The notes beneath the pieces are model-generated. The model worked only from the letters and a program-made list of their open reading frames with translations. It had not been told where the DNA came from and did not search any database. Source: Clostridia bacterium (GTDB lineage Bacteria; Bacillota; Clostridia; Christensenellales; Borkfalkiaceae). From it: a stretch of 5,243 nt of DNA. Numbering within the stretch: the first letter of the stretch is position 1; every line of letters starts with the position of its first letter. The translations under genes and the position numbers were made by a program. Shown here piece by piece: positions 1-5,243 of this stretch. The stretch covers positions 1-5,243 of the forward strand of contig JAFOHH010000180.1 of NCBI GenBank assembly GCA_017421905.1, read 5' to 3'.

Positions 1-1
1 A

Positions 2-241
2 GATGCAAGCGGCAGCAATATGCTATCGGATATTTACCACAGCCTTTTAGACGGCTACGCGCCCGACCATTACCTCGTTTTGCACGATTTTGCCGACTAC
101 GTACGCACCAAACTGCGCCTTATTTCCGAATACGGCAGTAAGGAATTTACCCAAAAATGCGTGCGCAATATGGCAAGCAGCGGAAAGTTCTCTTCCGACC
201 GCTCGGTAAAAGAGTATGCCGAGGAAATTTGGAAACTGTAA
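2..241 (+). CDS. glgP: Glycogen/maltodextrin phosphorylase, C-terminal end (5' truncated by window)
   Basis: This is the last 79 codons of an alpha-glucan phosphorylase, a PLP-dependent cytosolic enzyme (GT35 family) that releases glucose 1-phosphate from the non-reducing ends of glycogen, starch or maltodextrin. The frame is open from base 2, so the start lies outside the window, and a TAA ends it at 239-241. The tail is characteristic of the family: a 'PDHYLVLHDFADYV' segment followed near the end by 'ASSGKFSSDRSVKEYAEEIW', matching the conserved phosphorylase terminus in which SSDR is nearly invariant. The catalytic and PLP-lysine regions are not in view, so activity cannot be judged. Glycogen and maltodextrin phosphorylases cannot be separated from this fragment. 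The maltodextrin-type transporter downstream makes a MalP role plausible. Terminators follow within 15 bases, so it is probably the last gene of its transcript. Confidence 0.9.
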   Translation, partial: DASGSNMLSDIYHSLLDGYAPDHYLVLHDFADYVRTKLRLISEYGSKEFTQKCVRNMASSGKFSSDRSVKEYAEEIWKL

Positions 242-254
242 TATTTTATATGCT

Positions 255-285
255 AAAAAGCCTCCCCAAAAGGGAGGCTTTTTTA
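255..285 (+). terminator. Rho-independent terminator of the phosphorylase gene
   Basis: The arms AAAAAGCCTCCC (255-266) and GGGAGGCTTTTT (272-283) pair perfectly over 12 bp around a CAAAA loop, with a run of six T on the 3' side. The hairpin starts 13 bases after the phosphorylase stop codon. This is a textbook intrinsic terminator and the strongest of the three in this gap. Confidence 0.93.
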
Positions 286-346
286 TTGATGCTTTTATCA
301 CTTTACTGCGGCGTGTTCTCCCCAAAAGGGAGGCTTTTTTTATTGA
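262..346 (+). repeat. 28-bp direct repeat (two copies, 56-bp period) covering the terminator
   Basis: Bases 262-289 and 318-346 are identical apart from one extra T in the T run of the second copy. The shared block runs from CTCCCCAAAAGGGAGGC through the T tract to ATTGA. The identity covers loop, 3' arm and tail but stops inside the 5' arm. This suggests a local duplication, or insertion of a terminator-like repeat, rather than two independently evolved terminators. Confidence 0.85.
318..341 (+). terminator. Second, partial copy of the same terminator
   Basis: CTCCC (318-322) pairs with GGGAG (328-332) around a CAAAA loop, followed by a run of seven T (335-341). The loop, 3' arm and T tract repeat the terminator at 255-285, but the outer part of the 5' arm is missing, leaving only about 5 bp of stem. 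It may act as a weak back-up terminator or be a decayed duplicate. Confidence 0.6.
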
Positions 347-367
347 CGCCTCTTTTTTATAACGAAG

Positions 368-407
368 TAAAACGCCCTTTAATCGGGGCTTTTTTTGTTG
401 CGTTTTA
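368..407 (+). terminator. Third terminator-like element with two alternative hairpins
   Basis: A short hairpin, GCCC (374-377) with GGGC (386-389), is followed by a run of seven T (390-396), giving a weak terminator shape. A competing, longer inverted repeat, TAAAACGC (368-375) with GCGTTTTA (400-407), pairs over 8 bp and would enclose the first. The two share bases 374-375 and so partly exclude each other. It may be only a third decayed terminator. I see no leader ORF or riboswitch core that would make it a regulated attenuator. Confidence 0.4.
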
Positions 408-427
408 AAATGCCTTTTTGCCTTTCT

Positions 428-457
428 TTTAGGAAAATGCAATGCTTTGCGTATAAA
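428..457 (+). promoter_or_regulatory. Weak candidate promoter for the sugar transporter operon
   Basis: A good -10 candidate, TATAAA (452-457), lies about 90 bases upstream of the malE start and downstream of all three terminators, where a new promoter is expected. The best-placed -35 candidate is TTTAGG (428-433) with 18-bp spacing, which is a poor match to TTGACA. A poor -35 would suit an activated or catabolite-controlled promoter, but that is inference. Confidence 0.3.
439..450. promoter_or_regulatory. Candidate LacI-family operator (MalR-like) next to the -10 box
   Basis: GCAA (439-442) and TTGC (447-450) form an inverted repeat around TGCT, giving GCAATGCTTTGC. LacI-family regulators of maltose genes in Gram-positives bind palindromes of the general form GCAAACGTTTGC. 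This site has the same outer arms and spacing but lacks the usual central CG. It lies immediately before the putative -10 box, where a bound repressor would block RNA polymerase. One 12-bp imperfect site is weak evidence. Confidence 0.3.
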
Positions 458-512
458 ATTTTTTGGTTTGGAAAAAAAGAAAAGGAGGGCGCAAGCGGGA
501 AAGACACAACCC

Positions 513-526
513 TTTTTGCGCAAAAA
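513..526. promoter_or_regulatory. Perfect 14-bp palindrome TTTTTGCGCAAAAA in the malE leader
   Basis: TTTTTGC (513-519) is the exact inverse complement of GCAAAAA (520-526), with no spacer. It sits 21 bases before the malE start codon and just ahead of its ribosome binding site. A spacerless palindrome cannot form an RNA hairpin without opening its centre, so a dimeric DNA-binding protein is the more natural reading. Chance is possible because the flanks are A/T runs. Confidence 0.35.
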
Positions 527-547
527 AAATACGAATAAGGAGCAGTT

Positions 548-1804
548 ATGAAGAAGATTTGCAAACTTTTCAGCTTACTTTTGGCGGTAATCGGTGCAAC
601 GGTTTTCGCCGCTTGCGGTGCGTGTGGGGGCAAAGGCCCTTCTACCGTACGGCTTACCGTTTGGTGCCCGGACCGCGATATGGAAATGACGAAAAATATG
701 TGCAAGGCGTTTGCCGAGCAGCATAGGGAGGTGCAGTACGAGTTCCTCTACGCCGCCCAAGGCGAAGGGGACGCTGCGGAAAGTATACTCAAGGATTTAG
801 AGGCAGGGGCAGACGTGTTTTCCTTTGCAGGGGACCAAATTAATAAGCTAATCCCCGCAGGGGCGCTTGCACGACTAGGTGGGCAAAATCTTGCTACTAT
901 GCAAACGCAAAACCTGCCCGATAGCGTTGCCGCCGCCACGGTAAAAATTGACGGGGAGGAGCGTGCCTACGCCTATCCCGTTACGGCGGATAACGGCTAT
1001 TTTCTCTATTACGATAAGCGCGTGCTTTCCGAGGAGGACGTTTCCTCTTTAGACGGTATTTTGAAAAAAGGTACGGCAAGCAAGCAGTTTGCCATGCCCT
1101 TAAACGACGGGTGGTATCTTTCCGCCTTCTTTTTCGCCCTTCCGGAGCTCGGTTACGAGGTAACGTACGACGATAACTTAAACCAAACGTCGGTAAAAAT
1201 AAACTTCGACGATGAAAATGGAGAAAAGGTTGCGCAAGCGTTATACCGCTATATTTGTAACCCTGCGGTAATGAGTGCGGCGGACGATAGCAAAATTATC
1301 AGCGGCTTTGAAAAGGGAACGGTAATTGCGGCGGTTAGCGGCTCTTGGAACGCCACCGACCTGCAGCGCGTGTTGGGCGAAAACCTTGGCACGGCAAAAC
1401 TCCCTACCGTAACGATAGAGGGCGCGCAGGTTCAGCTCAGCTCCTACGCAGGCTATAAGCTAATCGGTGTAAACGGCTATTCCAAAAACAAGGGCGAAGC
1501 GCATAAGCTTGCCCTTTGGCTGACCAATTACGATAACCAAATGACCCGTTACCGTGCGCGCGGCTTTGCGCCTACCAACCTGCGTGCCGCAGAAAACGAG
1601 GAGGTAAAGGCAGACCCCATTCTTTCCGCCCTTGCCGCCCAACGGCAATTTGCCCGCACGCAAAAGGACGTTCCCGTCAATTACTGGACGCCAACAAAGG
1701 GCTTTGGCAACGCCTTAATCGGCGCAAAGGACGGCTCTATGACCAAGGAAAAGCTAAAACAACAGCTGGTTGCCATGTGCGAAAATATTCGTAAAACCGC
1801 TTAA
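548..1804 (+). CDS. malE: Extracellular solute-binding lipoprotein of a maltodextrin-type ABC importer (MalE-like, SBP family 1)
   Basis: This 418-residue protein is the likely substrate-capturing component of the importer encoded with the two permeases downstream. The N-terminus is a lipoprotein signal: KK at 2-3, a hydrophobic core at about 8-22, and Cys23 in FAAC. The Phe at -3 is unusual for a lipobox, and Cys26 is a less likely second choice. Family-1 binding-protein features follow: 'VRLTVWCP' (34-41) as the first strand; 'AYPVTADNGYFLYYDK' (142-157), the hinge-side motif seen in MalE-type proteins; 'AAVSGSWN' (261-268), equivalent to the usual 'xxxINGPW' segment; 'LPTV' (285-288); and 'LALWLTNYDNQM' (321-332), followed by 'APTN' (341-344). 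The length is normal. The start is supported by AAGGAG (537-542) five bases upstream. Maltose or maltodextrin as the ligand is inferred from the MalF/MalG partners and the nearby phosphorylase; another oligosaccharide is possible. Confidence 0.87.
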   Translation: MKKICKLFSLLLAVIGATVFAACGACGGKGPSTVRLTVWCPDRDMEMTKNMCKAFAEQHREVQYEFLYAAQGEGDAAESILKDLEAGADVFSFAGDQINKLIPAGALARLGGQNLATMQTQNLPDSVAAATVKIDGEERAYAYPVTADNGYFLYYDKRVLSEEDVSSLDGILKKGTASKQFAMPLNDGWYLSAFFFALPELGYEVTYDDNLNQTSVKINFDDENGEKVAQALYRYICNPAVMSAADDSKIISGFEKGTVIAAVSGSWNATDLQRVLGENLGTAKLPTVTIEGAQVQLSSYAGYKLIGVNGYSKNKGEAHKLALWLTNYDNQMTRYRARGFAPTNLRAAENEEVKADPILSALAAQRQFARTQKDVPVNYWTPTKGFGNALIGAKDGSMTKEKLKQQLVAMCENIRKTA

Positions 1805-1896
1805 GCGAGGAAGGGACTATGCCGTACCAAAGAAAAAGAAAAGCCCCACTTGCTTTATGAAACTTTCCCAAATTGCTTTACGGGAGCTTTCCTAAA

Positions 1897-1923
1897 AAAC
1901 TGCGCCGCGCCGTAGCGCAGTTT
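1897..1923 (+). other. Perfect 9-bp hairpin between malE and malF, no U tract
   Basis: AAACTGCGC (1897-1905) pairs perfectly with GCGCAGTTT (1915-1923) around a 9-base loop. The sequence after it is GATACATAAAAAGG, so it is not an intrinsic terminator. By analogy with other binding-protein operons, a stem-loop here could protect the upstream malE mRNA from 3' exonucleases and let the binding protein outnumber the permeases. That role is inferred from position. Confidence 0.65.
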
Positions 1924-1933
1924 GATACATAAA

Positions 1934-1962
1934 AAGGCGTTTCTTGCAATTCGTTGCGCCTT
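1934..1962 (+). other. Second, weaker hairpin upstream of malF
   Basis: AAGGCG (1934-1939) can pair with CGCCTT (1957-1962). Between them, GCAA (1946-1949) can pair with TTGC (1954-1957) around a UUCG loop. The two helices share base 1957, so only one can form fully. It lies 66 bases before the malF start and leaves the malF ribosome binding site free. Only complementarity supports it. Confidence 0.3.
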
Positions 1963-2015
1963 GAAAAGCGAGTTTCCTACGTGAGGGGTGTCTTTTCGGC
2001 ACGATACATAACGCA

Positions 2016-2022
2016 AAAGGAG
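2016..2022 (+). promoter_or_regulatory. Ribosome binding site that fixes the malF start at 2029
   Basis: AAAGGAG ends six bases before the ATG at 2029. The reading frame is open further upstream, to a TTG at 1954, but that codon lies inside a potential hairpin and has no purine-rich site in front. The extra 25 residues would be polar and unlike MalF N-termini. The 2029 start is therefore strongly preferred. Confidence 0.85.
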
Positions 2023-2028
2023 TTTGGT

Positions 2029-3555
2029 ATGGAAGATGCGGTAAACGGCGGCCGCCTATCGGCAGCGGTGCAAAAATTAAAGCAAAAAAAGGGGAAGGCA
2101 AACGGCGTAAGCGGTGTGTTTACGGTAATCGGTTGCAACGTGGGGCTTGCGGCTTTGTCGCTTTTTTGCGGTGTTTCCGCCTTTTTTACCCCTCTTTTTC
2201 GGGGCGATTGGTTTACCAAGCTTTCTTACCTATTTATGGGCACGGGGCATTTTGCGCGCGGACAAAAATTAAAGGGTACGCTGTATTTGGCGGTGCAAAT
2301 TGCCTTTATCGTTTTTATTGCGGCGTTTGGGGCAAAAAATTTATATTTGTTTTTTCGCGGAATGGCAAGCGGCGGAACGATAGGGCGCATACCCACAACG
2401 GAAAGCGACGTTTACGACGAGGAGCTTGGCGAATACGGTAAGGTGGTGGGGGATAACAGCTTTACTATTATCATTTATGCCATTTTAACCTTGGCGGTTT
2501 GCGGCGTGTTTCTCGCCCTTTATCTTTCGTGCGTAAGGGGTGCGGCAAGGGCAGAACAGCTTGCTCGTTTGGGACAAACCGCCCCCACCTTGCGGCAGGA
2601 ATTGCATTCCCTCCTCGGTAAAAACTTTCATAAAACCTTGCTTGCGCTCCCCCTTTTAGGGCTTGCCGTTTTTACGGTAATCCCCCTTATTACCATGATT
2701 TTTATCGCCTTTACCAACTATTCTACCTTAACGGGCTTTTCGGGAGAAGTGCCGGAGCATCTCGTATCGTGGGTGGGGCTTAAAAACTTCGTTGGTATTT
2801 TCGGCGGAAGTCGCGCCCTTTCCTCCACCTTTTTGCGCGTTTTAGGCTGGACGCTTTTATGGGCGGTTGCCGCAACCTTTTCCAACTATTTTATCGGTAT
2901 GATTTTCGCCATCCTCATCCAAAAAAAGGGGATTCGCGGTAAAAAATTCTTTCGCACGGTGTTTGTTTCTACCATTGCCGTACCGCAGTTTATTTCCCTT
3001 CTCCTTCTTTCTAAAATGATGGATGCGGAAAGCGGCATTATTACCGAATGGTTATCTAAAATCGGCATTCCGTTTCGGTTTGGCTTTTCCATACCCGATA
3101 CGCGCATTGCCATTTTACTCGTCAATACTTGGGTGGGCGTACCTTATTCCATGCTCATTTGCTCGGGAATTTTAATGAACGTTCCCTCCAGCATGTACGA
3201 GGCGGCGCAGATAGACGGCGCAGGTCCTGTAACCGTATTTTTCAAAATTACGCTGCCGTATATGCTGCACGTAACCGCGCCCTATCTCATTACGCAGTTT
3301 GTTAGCAACGTAAACAATTTTAACGTTATTTACTTGCTTTCGGGCGGCGGCCCTGCCGATAATTTGCTGTATTCGGATAACGCCAAGGGTACGGACCTTC
3401 TCGTTACTTGGCTGTATAGCCTTTCCATTGGCGAAACGAAGGATTACCGCCTTGCCTCGGTTATCGGCATCATCGTATTTTTGGTTAGCGGAATTTTGTC
3501 GCTTATCGTGTATAACCGCACGGGCGCAGTCAAAAAAGAGGAGGAATTTTCTTAA
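2029..3555 (+). CDS. malF: Maltodextrin-type ABC transporter permease, MalF-like
   Basis: This 508-residue integral membrane protein forms half of the translocation channel. The family-defining EAA loop is at 391-410: EAAQIDGAG, then the I-x-LP ending (407-410), which docks onto the ATPase. Hydrophobic segments fall at about 29-52, 83-100, 145-167, 203-228, 271-296, 308-328, 359-380, 412-436 and 476-496. The channel domain typical of binding-protein-dependent permeases starts near residue 200; 'IPLITMIFIAFTNY' (218-231) is typical of MalF. Ahead of it is an N-terminal region of about 200 residues with 'LFMGTGHFARGQKLKG' (68-83) and 'GDNSFTIIIY' (141-150), resembling the extra membrane region of Gram-positive MalF proteins rather than the large periplasmic loop of E. 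coli MalF. The stop codon overlaps the malG start. Substrate specificity is inferred. Confidence 0.9.
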   Translation: MEDAVNGGRLSAAVQKLKQKKGKANGVSGVFTVIGCNVGLAALSLFCGVSAFFTPLFRGDWFTKLSYLFMGTGHFARGQKLKGTLYLAVQIAFIVFIAAFGAKNLYLFFRGMASGGTIGRIPTTESDVYDEELGEYGKVVGDNSFTIIIYAILTLAVCGVFLALYLSCVRGAARAEQLARLGQTAPTLRQELHSLLGKNFHKTLLALPLLGLAVFTVIPLITMIFIAFTNYSTLTGFSGEVPEHLVSWVGLKNFVGIFGGSRALSSTFLRVLGWTLLWAVAATFSNYFIGMIFAILIQKKGIRGKKFFRTVFVSTIAVPQFISLLLLSKMMDAESGIITEWLSKIGIPFRFGFSIPDTRIAILLVNTWVGVPYSMLICSGILMNVPSSMYEAAQIDGAGPVTVFFKITLPYMLHVTAPYLITQFVSNVNNFNVIYLLSGGGPADNLLYSDNAKGTDLLVTWLYSLSIGETKDYRLASVIGIIVFLVSGILSLIVYNRTGAVKKEEEFS

Positions 3556-4523
3556 TGCAATCGCACTCTATTGTAAACGAGGCAAATGCTTTTTCTTCTC
3601 AAAAGGGAAAGGTATCTACGCCTAAGCCGCCCAACTTAAAAGATGAGCATCCTTCTTCTAAACCCCACTCCGCAAAGCGCAAACGGCGTCTGTCTGCGGC
3701 GGCGGTATACGGGGTGCTGGGCGTGCTTTCCTTTATATGGCTCGTACCGCTCGTGTTTTTGGTTGTAAAATCTTTTAGTAAGGAAGGCGGTACGCACGTC
3801 AGCCTTCTTTCGGCAAGCGAATGGACGGTGGAAAACTACCGCCGCCTGTTTACCCAAACGCAGTTTGGGCGGTGGTACGCCAACACCCTTATTATTGCGG
3901 TATGCTCCTGCCTTATCACGACGGCGTTCGTGCTATCGGTCAGCTTTGCCTTTTCTCGCTTGCGCTTTAAGGGGAGAAGGCCGCTTATGAACGGTATGCT
4001 CGTTCTCGGTATGTTCCCCGGGTTTATGTCTATGGCGGCAATTTACGCCATTTTAAAGGTGATTTTGCCAAGCAATTACCAGTCCTCCCTCTCGCTTATT
4101 TTGGTATACTCGGGCGGGGCGGCGCTTTCTTATTACGTTGCAAAGGGCTTTTTCGATACCGTTCCCAGACAAATAGACGAGGCGGCTCGCATAGACGGCG
4201 CAAACGAGTGGCAGTTATTTTCCCGCATCATTTTGCCTCTATCTCGTTCGGTTATCGTGTATACGGTGCTTACTTCTTTTATCGCGCCGTGGTGCGATTT
4301 CATCTTTTCCTCTTATATTTTAAAGGGCGTGCCCGATACGGGGCGGTACACCGTAGCCCTTGGCTTATATAACCTAATTAGTGCCGATAAAAGCCTACTG
4401 TATACCAATTTTCCCGTATTTTGCGCAGGGGCGGTGGTGGTTGCCGTGCCTATTACGCTGCTGTTTTTCGGGCTGCAAAAATACTACGTGGCAGGCGTTA
4501 CGGGCGGCGCAGTTAAAGGGTGA
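3555..4523 (+). CDS. malG: Maltodextrin-type ABC transporter permease, MalG-like
   Basis: This 322-residue protein is the second channel subunit, the partner of the MalF-like protein just upstream. The EAA loop is at 209-228 (EAARIDGAN, then I-I-LP), the ATPase-docking site. Hydrophobic segments fall at about 46-71, 108-132, 145-168, 176-198, 231-251 and 288-308, giving the six expected. The C-terminus reads 'GVTGGAVKG', close to the 'GLTAGGVKG' ending typical of MalG, which is the best argument for the MalG name. The first 45 residues are polar and basic (KRKRR at 41-45) and form a longer cytoplasmic tail than usual. The start overlaps the malF stop in TAATG, and AGGAGG (3539-3544) lies ten bases upstream inside malF, so the two genes are probably translationally coupled. 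No ATPase gene follows. Confidence 0.9.
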   Translation: MQSHSIVNEANAFSSQKGKVSTPKPPNLKDEHPSSKPHSAKRKRRLSAAAVYGVLGVLSFIWLVPLVFLVVKSFSKEGGTHVSLLSASEWTVENYRRLFTQTQFGRWYANTLIIAVCSCLITTAFVLSVSFAFSRLRFKGRRPLMNGMLVLGMFPGFMSMAAIYAILKVILPSNYQSSLSLILVYSGGAALSYYVAKGFFDTVPRQIDEAARIDGANEWQLFSRIILPLSRSVIVYTVLTSFIAPWCDFIFSSYILKGVPDTGRYTVALGLYNLISADKSLLYTNFPVFCAGAVVVAVPITLLFFGLQKYYVAGVTGGAVKG

Positions 4524-4546
4524 GGGCCTCAAAGGGCGGCAATTTC

Positions 4547-4650
4547 GCCCCGCATGGGGAAGGGATAATTTTATGCCCCCGCTTGGGGAAGGATAATGTT
4601 ACCGCCCCCGTTTGGGGAAGGATAATGTTACCGCCCCCGCTTGGGGAAGG
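4547..4650. repeat. 29-bp palindrome-containing tandem repeat, 3.5 copies
   Basis: Units lie at 4547-4575, 4576-4604 and 4605-4633, with a partial 17-base unit at 4634-4650. The typical unit is CCCCCGCTTGGGG, followed by AAGGATAATGTTACCG. Units two and three differ by one base (GCTT versus GTTT), the partial fourth matches unit two exactly, and the first is the most diverged. Each has a CCCC/GGGG inverted repeat with a four-base loop. A further small hairpin, GGGCG (4534-4538) with CGCCC (4546-4550), leads into the array. The array sits between the malG stop and the convergent terminator. The unit is not a multiple of three, so it does not encode a periodic peptide. A REP-like intergenic element is the simplest description; function unknown. 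Confidence 0.9.
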
Positions 4651-4687
4651 TTTTTCCCGTAAGCCGTACCGCCGTTCAAGAAGTAAA

Positions 4688-4720
4688 AAAAGGCAATCTT
4701 CCTTGCGAAGATTGCCTTTT
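4688..4720. terminator. Strong bidirectional terminator between malG and metK
   Basis: AAAAGGCAATCTTC (4688-4701) pairs perfectly over 14 bp with GAAGATTGCCTTTT (4707-4720) around a CTTGC loop. On the plus strand T-rich sequence follows (TTTT, then TTTTTT and TTTTT within 20 bases). On the minus strand the A run at 4684-4691 reads as a continuous U tract. It therefore suits both the transporter operon and the convergent metK, whose stop codon is 20 bases away. Confidence 0.93.
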
Positions 4721-4740
4721 GTCGTTTTTTATTTTTCTGC

Positions 4741-5243
4741 TTACAAATACTTTTTCAAGTCGTTTACGCGGTCCAGCTGTTCCCAAGTAAAGCCTTCTCT
4801 GCCAAAGTGGCCGTAAGCGGCGGTTTTCTTGTAAACGGGCTTTCTTAAATCGAGCGTTTTAATAATGGAAGCGGGGCGGAGGTCAAATTCCTTTGCAATA
4901 ATTTCGGAAATTTCTTCGTCCGAAAGTACGCCCGTGCCGTGCGTATTTACAAAAAGGGAAACGGGCTTTGCCACGCCGATTGCATAAGCAACTTCCAGCG
5001 TGCATTCTTTTGCAAGACCTGCCGCAACCACGTTTTTGCAGATGTAACGCGCCATATAAGCCGCGCTGCGGTCTACCTTGGTGGGGTCTTTACCGGAGAA
5101 CGCGCCGCCGCCGTGGGGGCACATACCGCCGTAGGTATCTACGATAATTTTTCTACCCGTAAGGCCGGTATCGCCTTTCGGTCCGCCAATTTCAAATCTG
5201 CCCGTGGGGTTGATGAAATATTTGGTGTTTTCGTCTAAATACT
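4741..5243 (-). CDS. metK: S-adenosylmethionine synthetase, C-terminal part (5' truncated by window)
   Basis: MetK makes S-adenosylmethionine from methionine and ATP in the cytosol, supplying most methyl-transfer reactions. The window holds the last 166 residues of a protein usually about 390-400 long. The frame is open to the right edge (last full codon 5239-5241) and ends in TAA at 4743-4741. Diagnostic motifs, numbered from the window edge: '[18 protein letters not shown]' (14-31), the glycine-rich 'GGGAFSGKD' (44-52) that binds the triphosphate, and '[10 protein letters not shown]' (53-62). An internal ATG at 5124 falls between these motifs and is not the true start. The residues before the glycine-rich loop are CPH, in place of the commoner ARH or APH, a minor variation. 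It converges on the transporter operon and is functionally unrelated to it. No sign of truncation or frameshift is seen. Confidence 0.97.
   Translation of the reverse strand, partial: YLDENTKYFINPTGRFEIGGPKGDTGLTGRKIIVDTYGGMCPHGGGAFSGKDPTKVDRSAAYMARYICKNVVAAGLAKECTLEVAYAIGVAKPVSLFVNTHGTGVLSDEEISEIIAKEFDLRPASIIKTLDLRKPVYKKTAAYGHFGREGFTWEQLDRVNDLKKYL

Noticed and set aside
47..523. 158-codon minus-strand ORF across the phosphorylase end and the first gap
   Set aside because: It runs antisense through the conserved phosphorylase tail and the terminator hairpins, and its translation is Lys/Phe-rich because it reads T tracts. No recognisable domain.
1954..2028. 25-residue N-terminal extension of malF from a TTG codon
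   Set aside because: There is no ribosome binding site before 1954, while AAAGGAG sits six bases before ATG 2029. The extension has no MalF-like character.
4591..4630. GATAAT boxes in each repeat unit as possible -10 promoter elements
   Set aside because: The best -35 candidate from the preceding unit (TTACCG, 16-bp spacing) is poor, and any plus-strand transcript would run straight into the terminator at 4688-4720.
4547..4650. Small CRISPR array
   Set aside because: The units are directly adjacent with no unique spacers of consistent length, and no cas gene is present.
4520..4816. 98-codon plus-strand ORF starting in the malG end and crossing the tandem repeat
   Set aside because: It passes through the 29-bp repeat in changing phase, the terminator hairpin and the antisense of metK. 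The product is low-complexity and has no ribosome binding site.
4939..5238. 99-codon plus-strand ORF opposite metK
   Set aside because: It is the antisense shadow of the strongly conserved metK coding sequence and has no supporting start signal.

Overview
The window looks like ordinary chromosomal DNA from a low-to-moderate GC Bacillota (Clostridia-like) bacterium. This is inferred from AAGGAG-type ribosome binding sites, U-tract terminators, a lipoprotein sugar-binding protein and the Gram-positive style of MalF. The species cannot be named from the sequence alone. No mobile element, CRISPR array, tRNA, rRNA or defence gene is visible.

Layout. Bases 2-241 (+) are the last 79 codons of a glycogen/maltodextrin phosphorylase. 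Bases 242-547 hold no gene: they contain three successive hairpin/T-tract elements (two are near-identical copies of one terminator), a weak candidate promoter with a LacI-operator-like inverted repeat, a perfect 14-bp palindrome and the ribosome binding site of the next gene. Bases 548-4523 (+) are a three-gene transporter operon: a MalE-type lipoprotein (548-1804), a MalF-type permease (2029-3555) and a MalG-type permease (3555-4523). The permease genes overlap by one base (TAATG). The 224-bp gap between malE and malF contains a perfect 9-bp hairpin with no U tract, a second weaker hairpin and a possible 13-codon ORF. Bases 4524-4740 hold three and a half tandem copies of a 29-bp unit built around a CCCC/GGGG palindrome, then a strong bidirectional terminator. 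Bases 4741-5243 (-) are the C-terminal 166 residues of S-adenosylmethionine synthetase (MetK), which runs off the right edge.

How the genes fit together. The lipoprotein would capture a malto-oligosaccharide outside the cell and MalF/MalG would form the membrane channel. No ATPase gene lies between or directly after them, so a shared MsmX/MsiK-type ATPase encoded elsewhere probably powers the importer. The phosphorylase just upstream would degrade alpha-1,4-glucans to glucose 1-phosphate, which supports maltodextrin as the substrate. metK is an unrelated, convergently transcribed housekeeping gene.

I did not find a convincing new biological system. The most noteworthy parts are non-coding: the 29-bp palindromic tandem repeat, the duplicated terminator, and the structured malE-malF gap.
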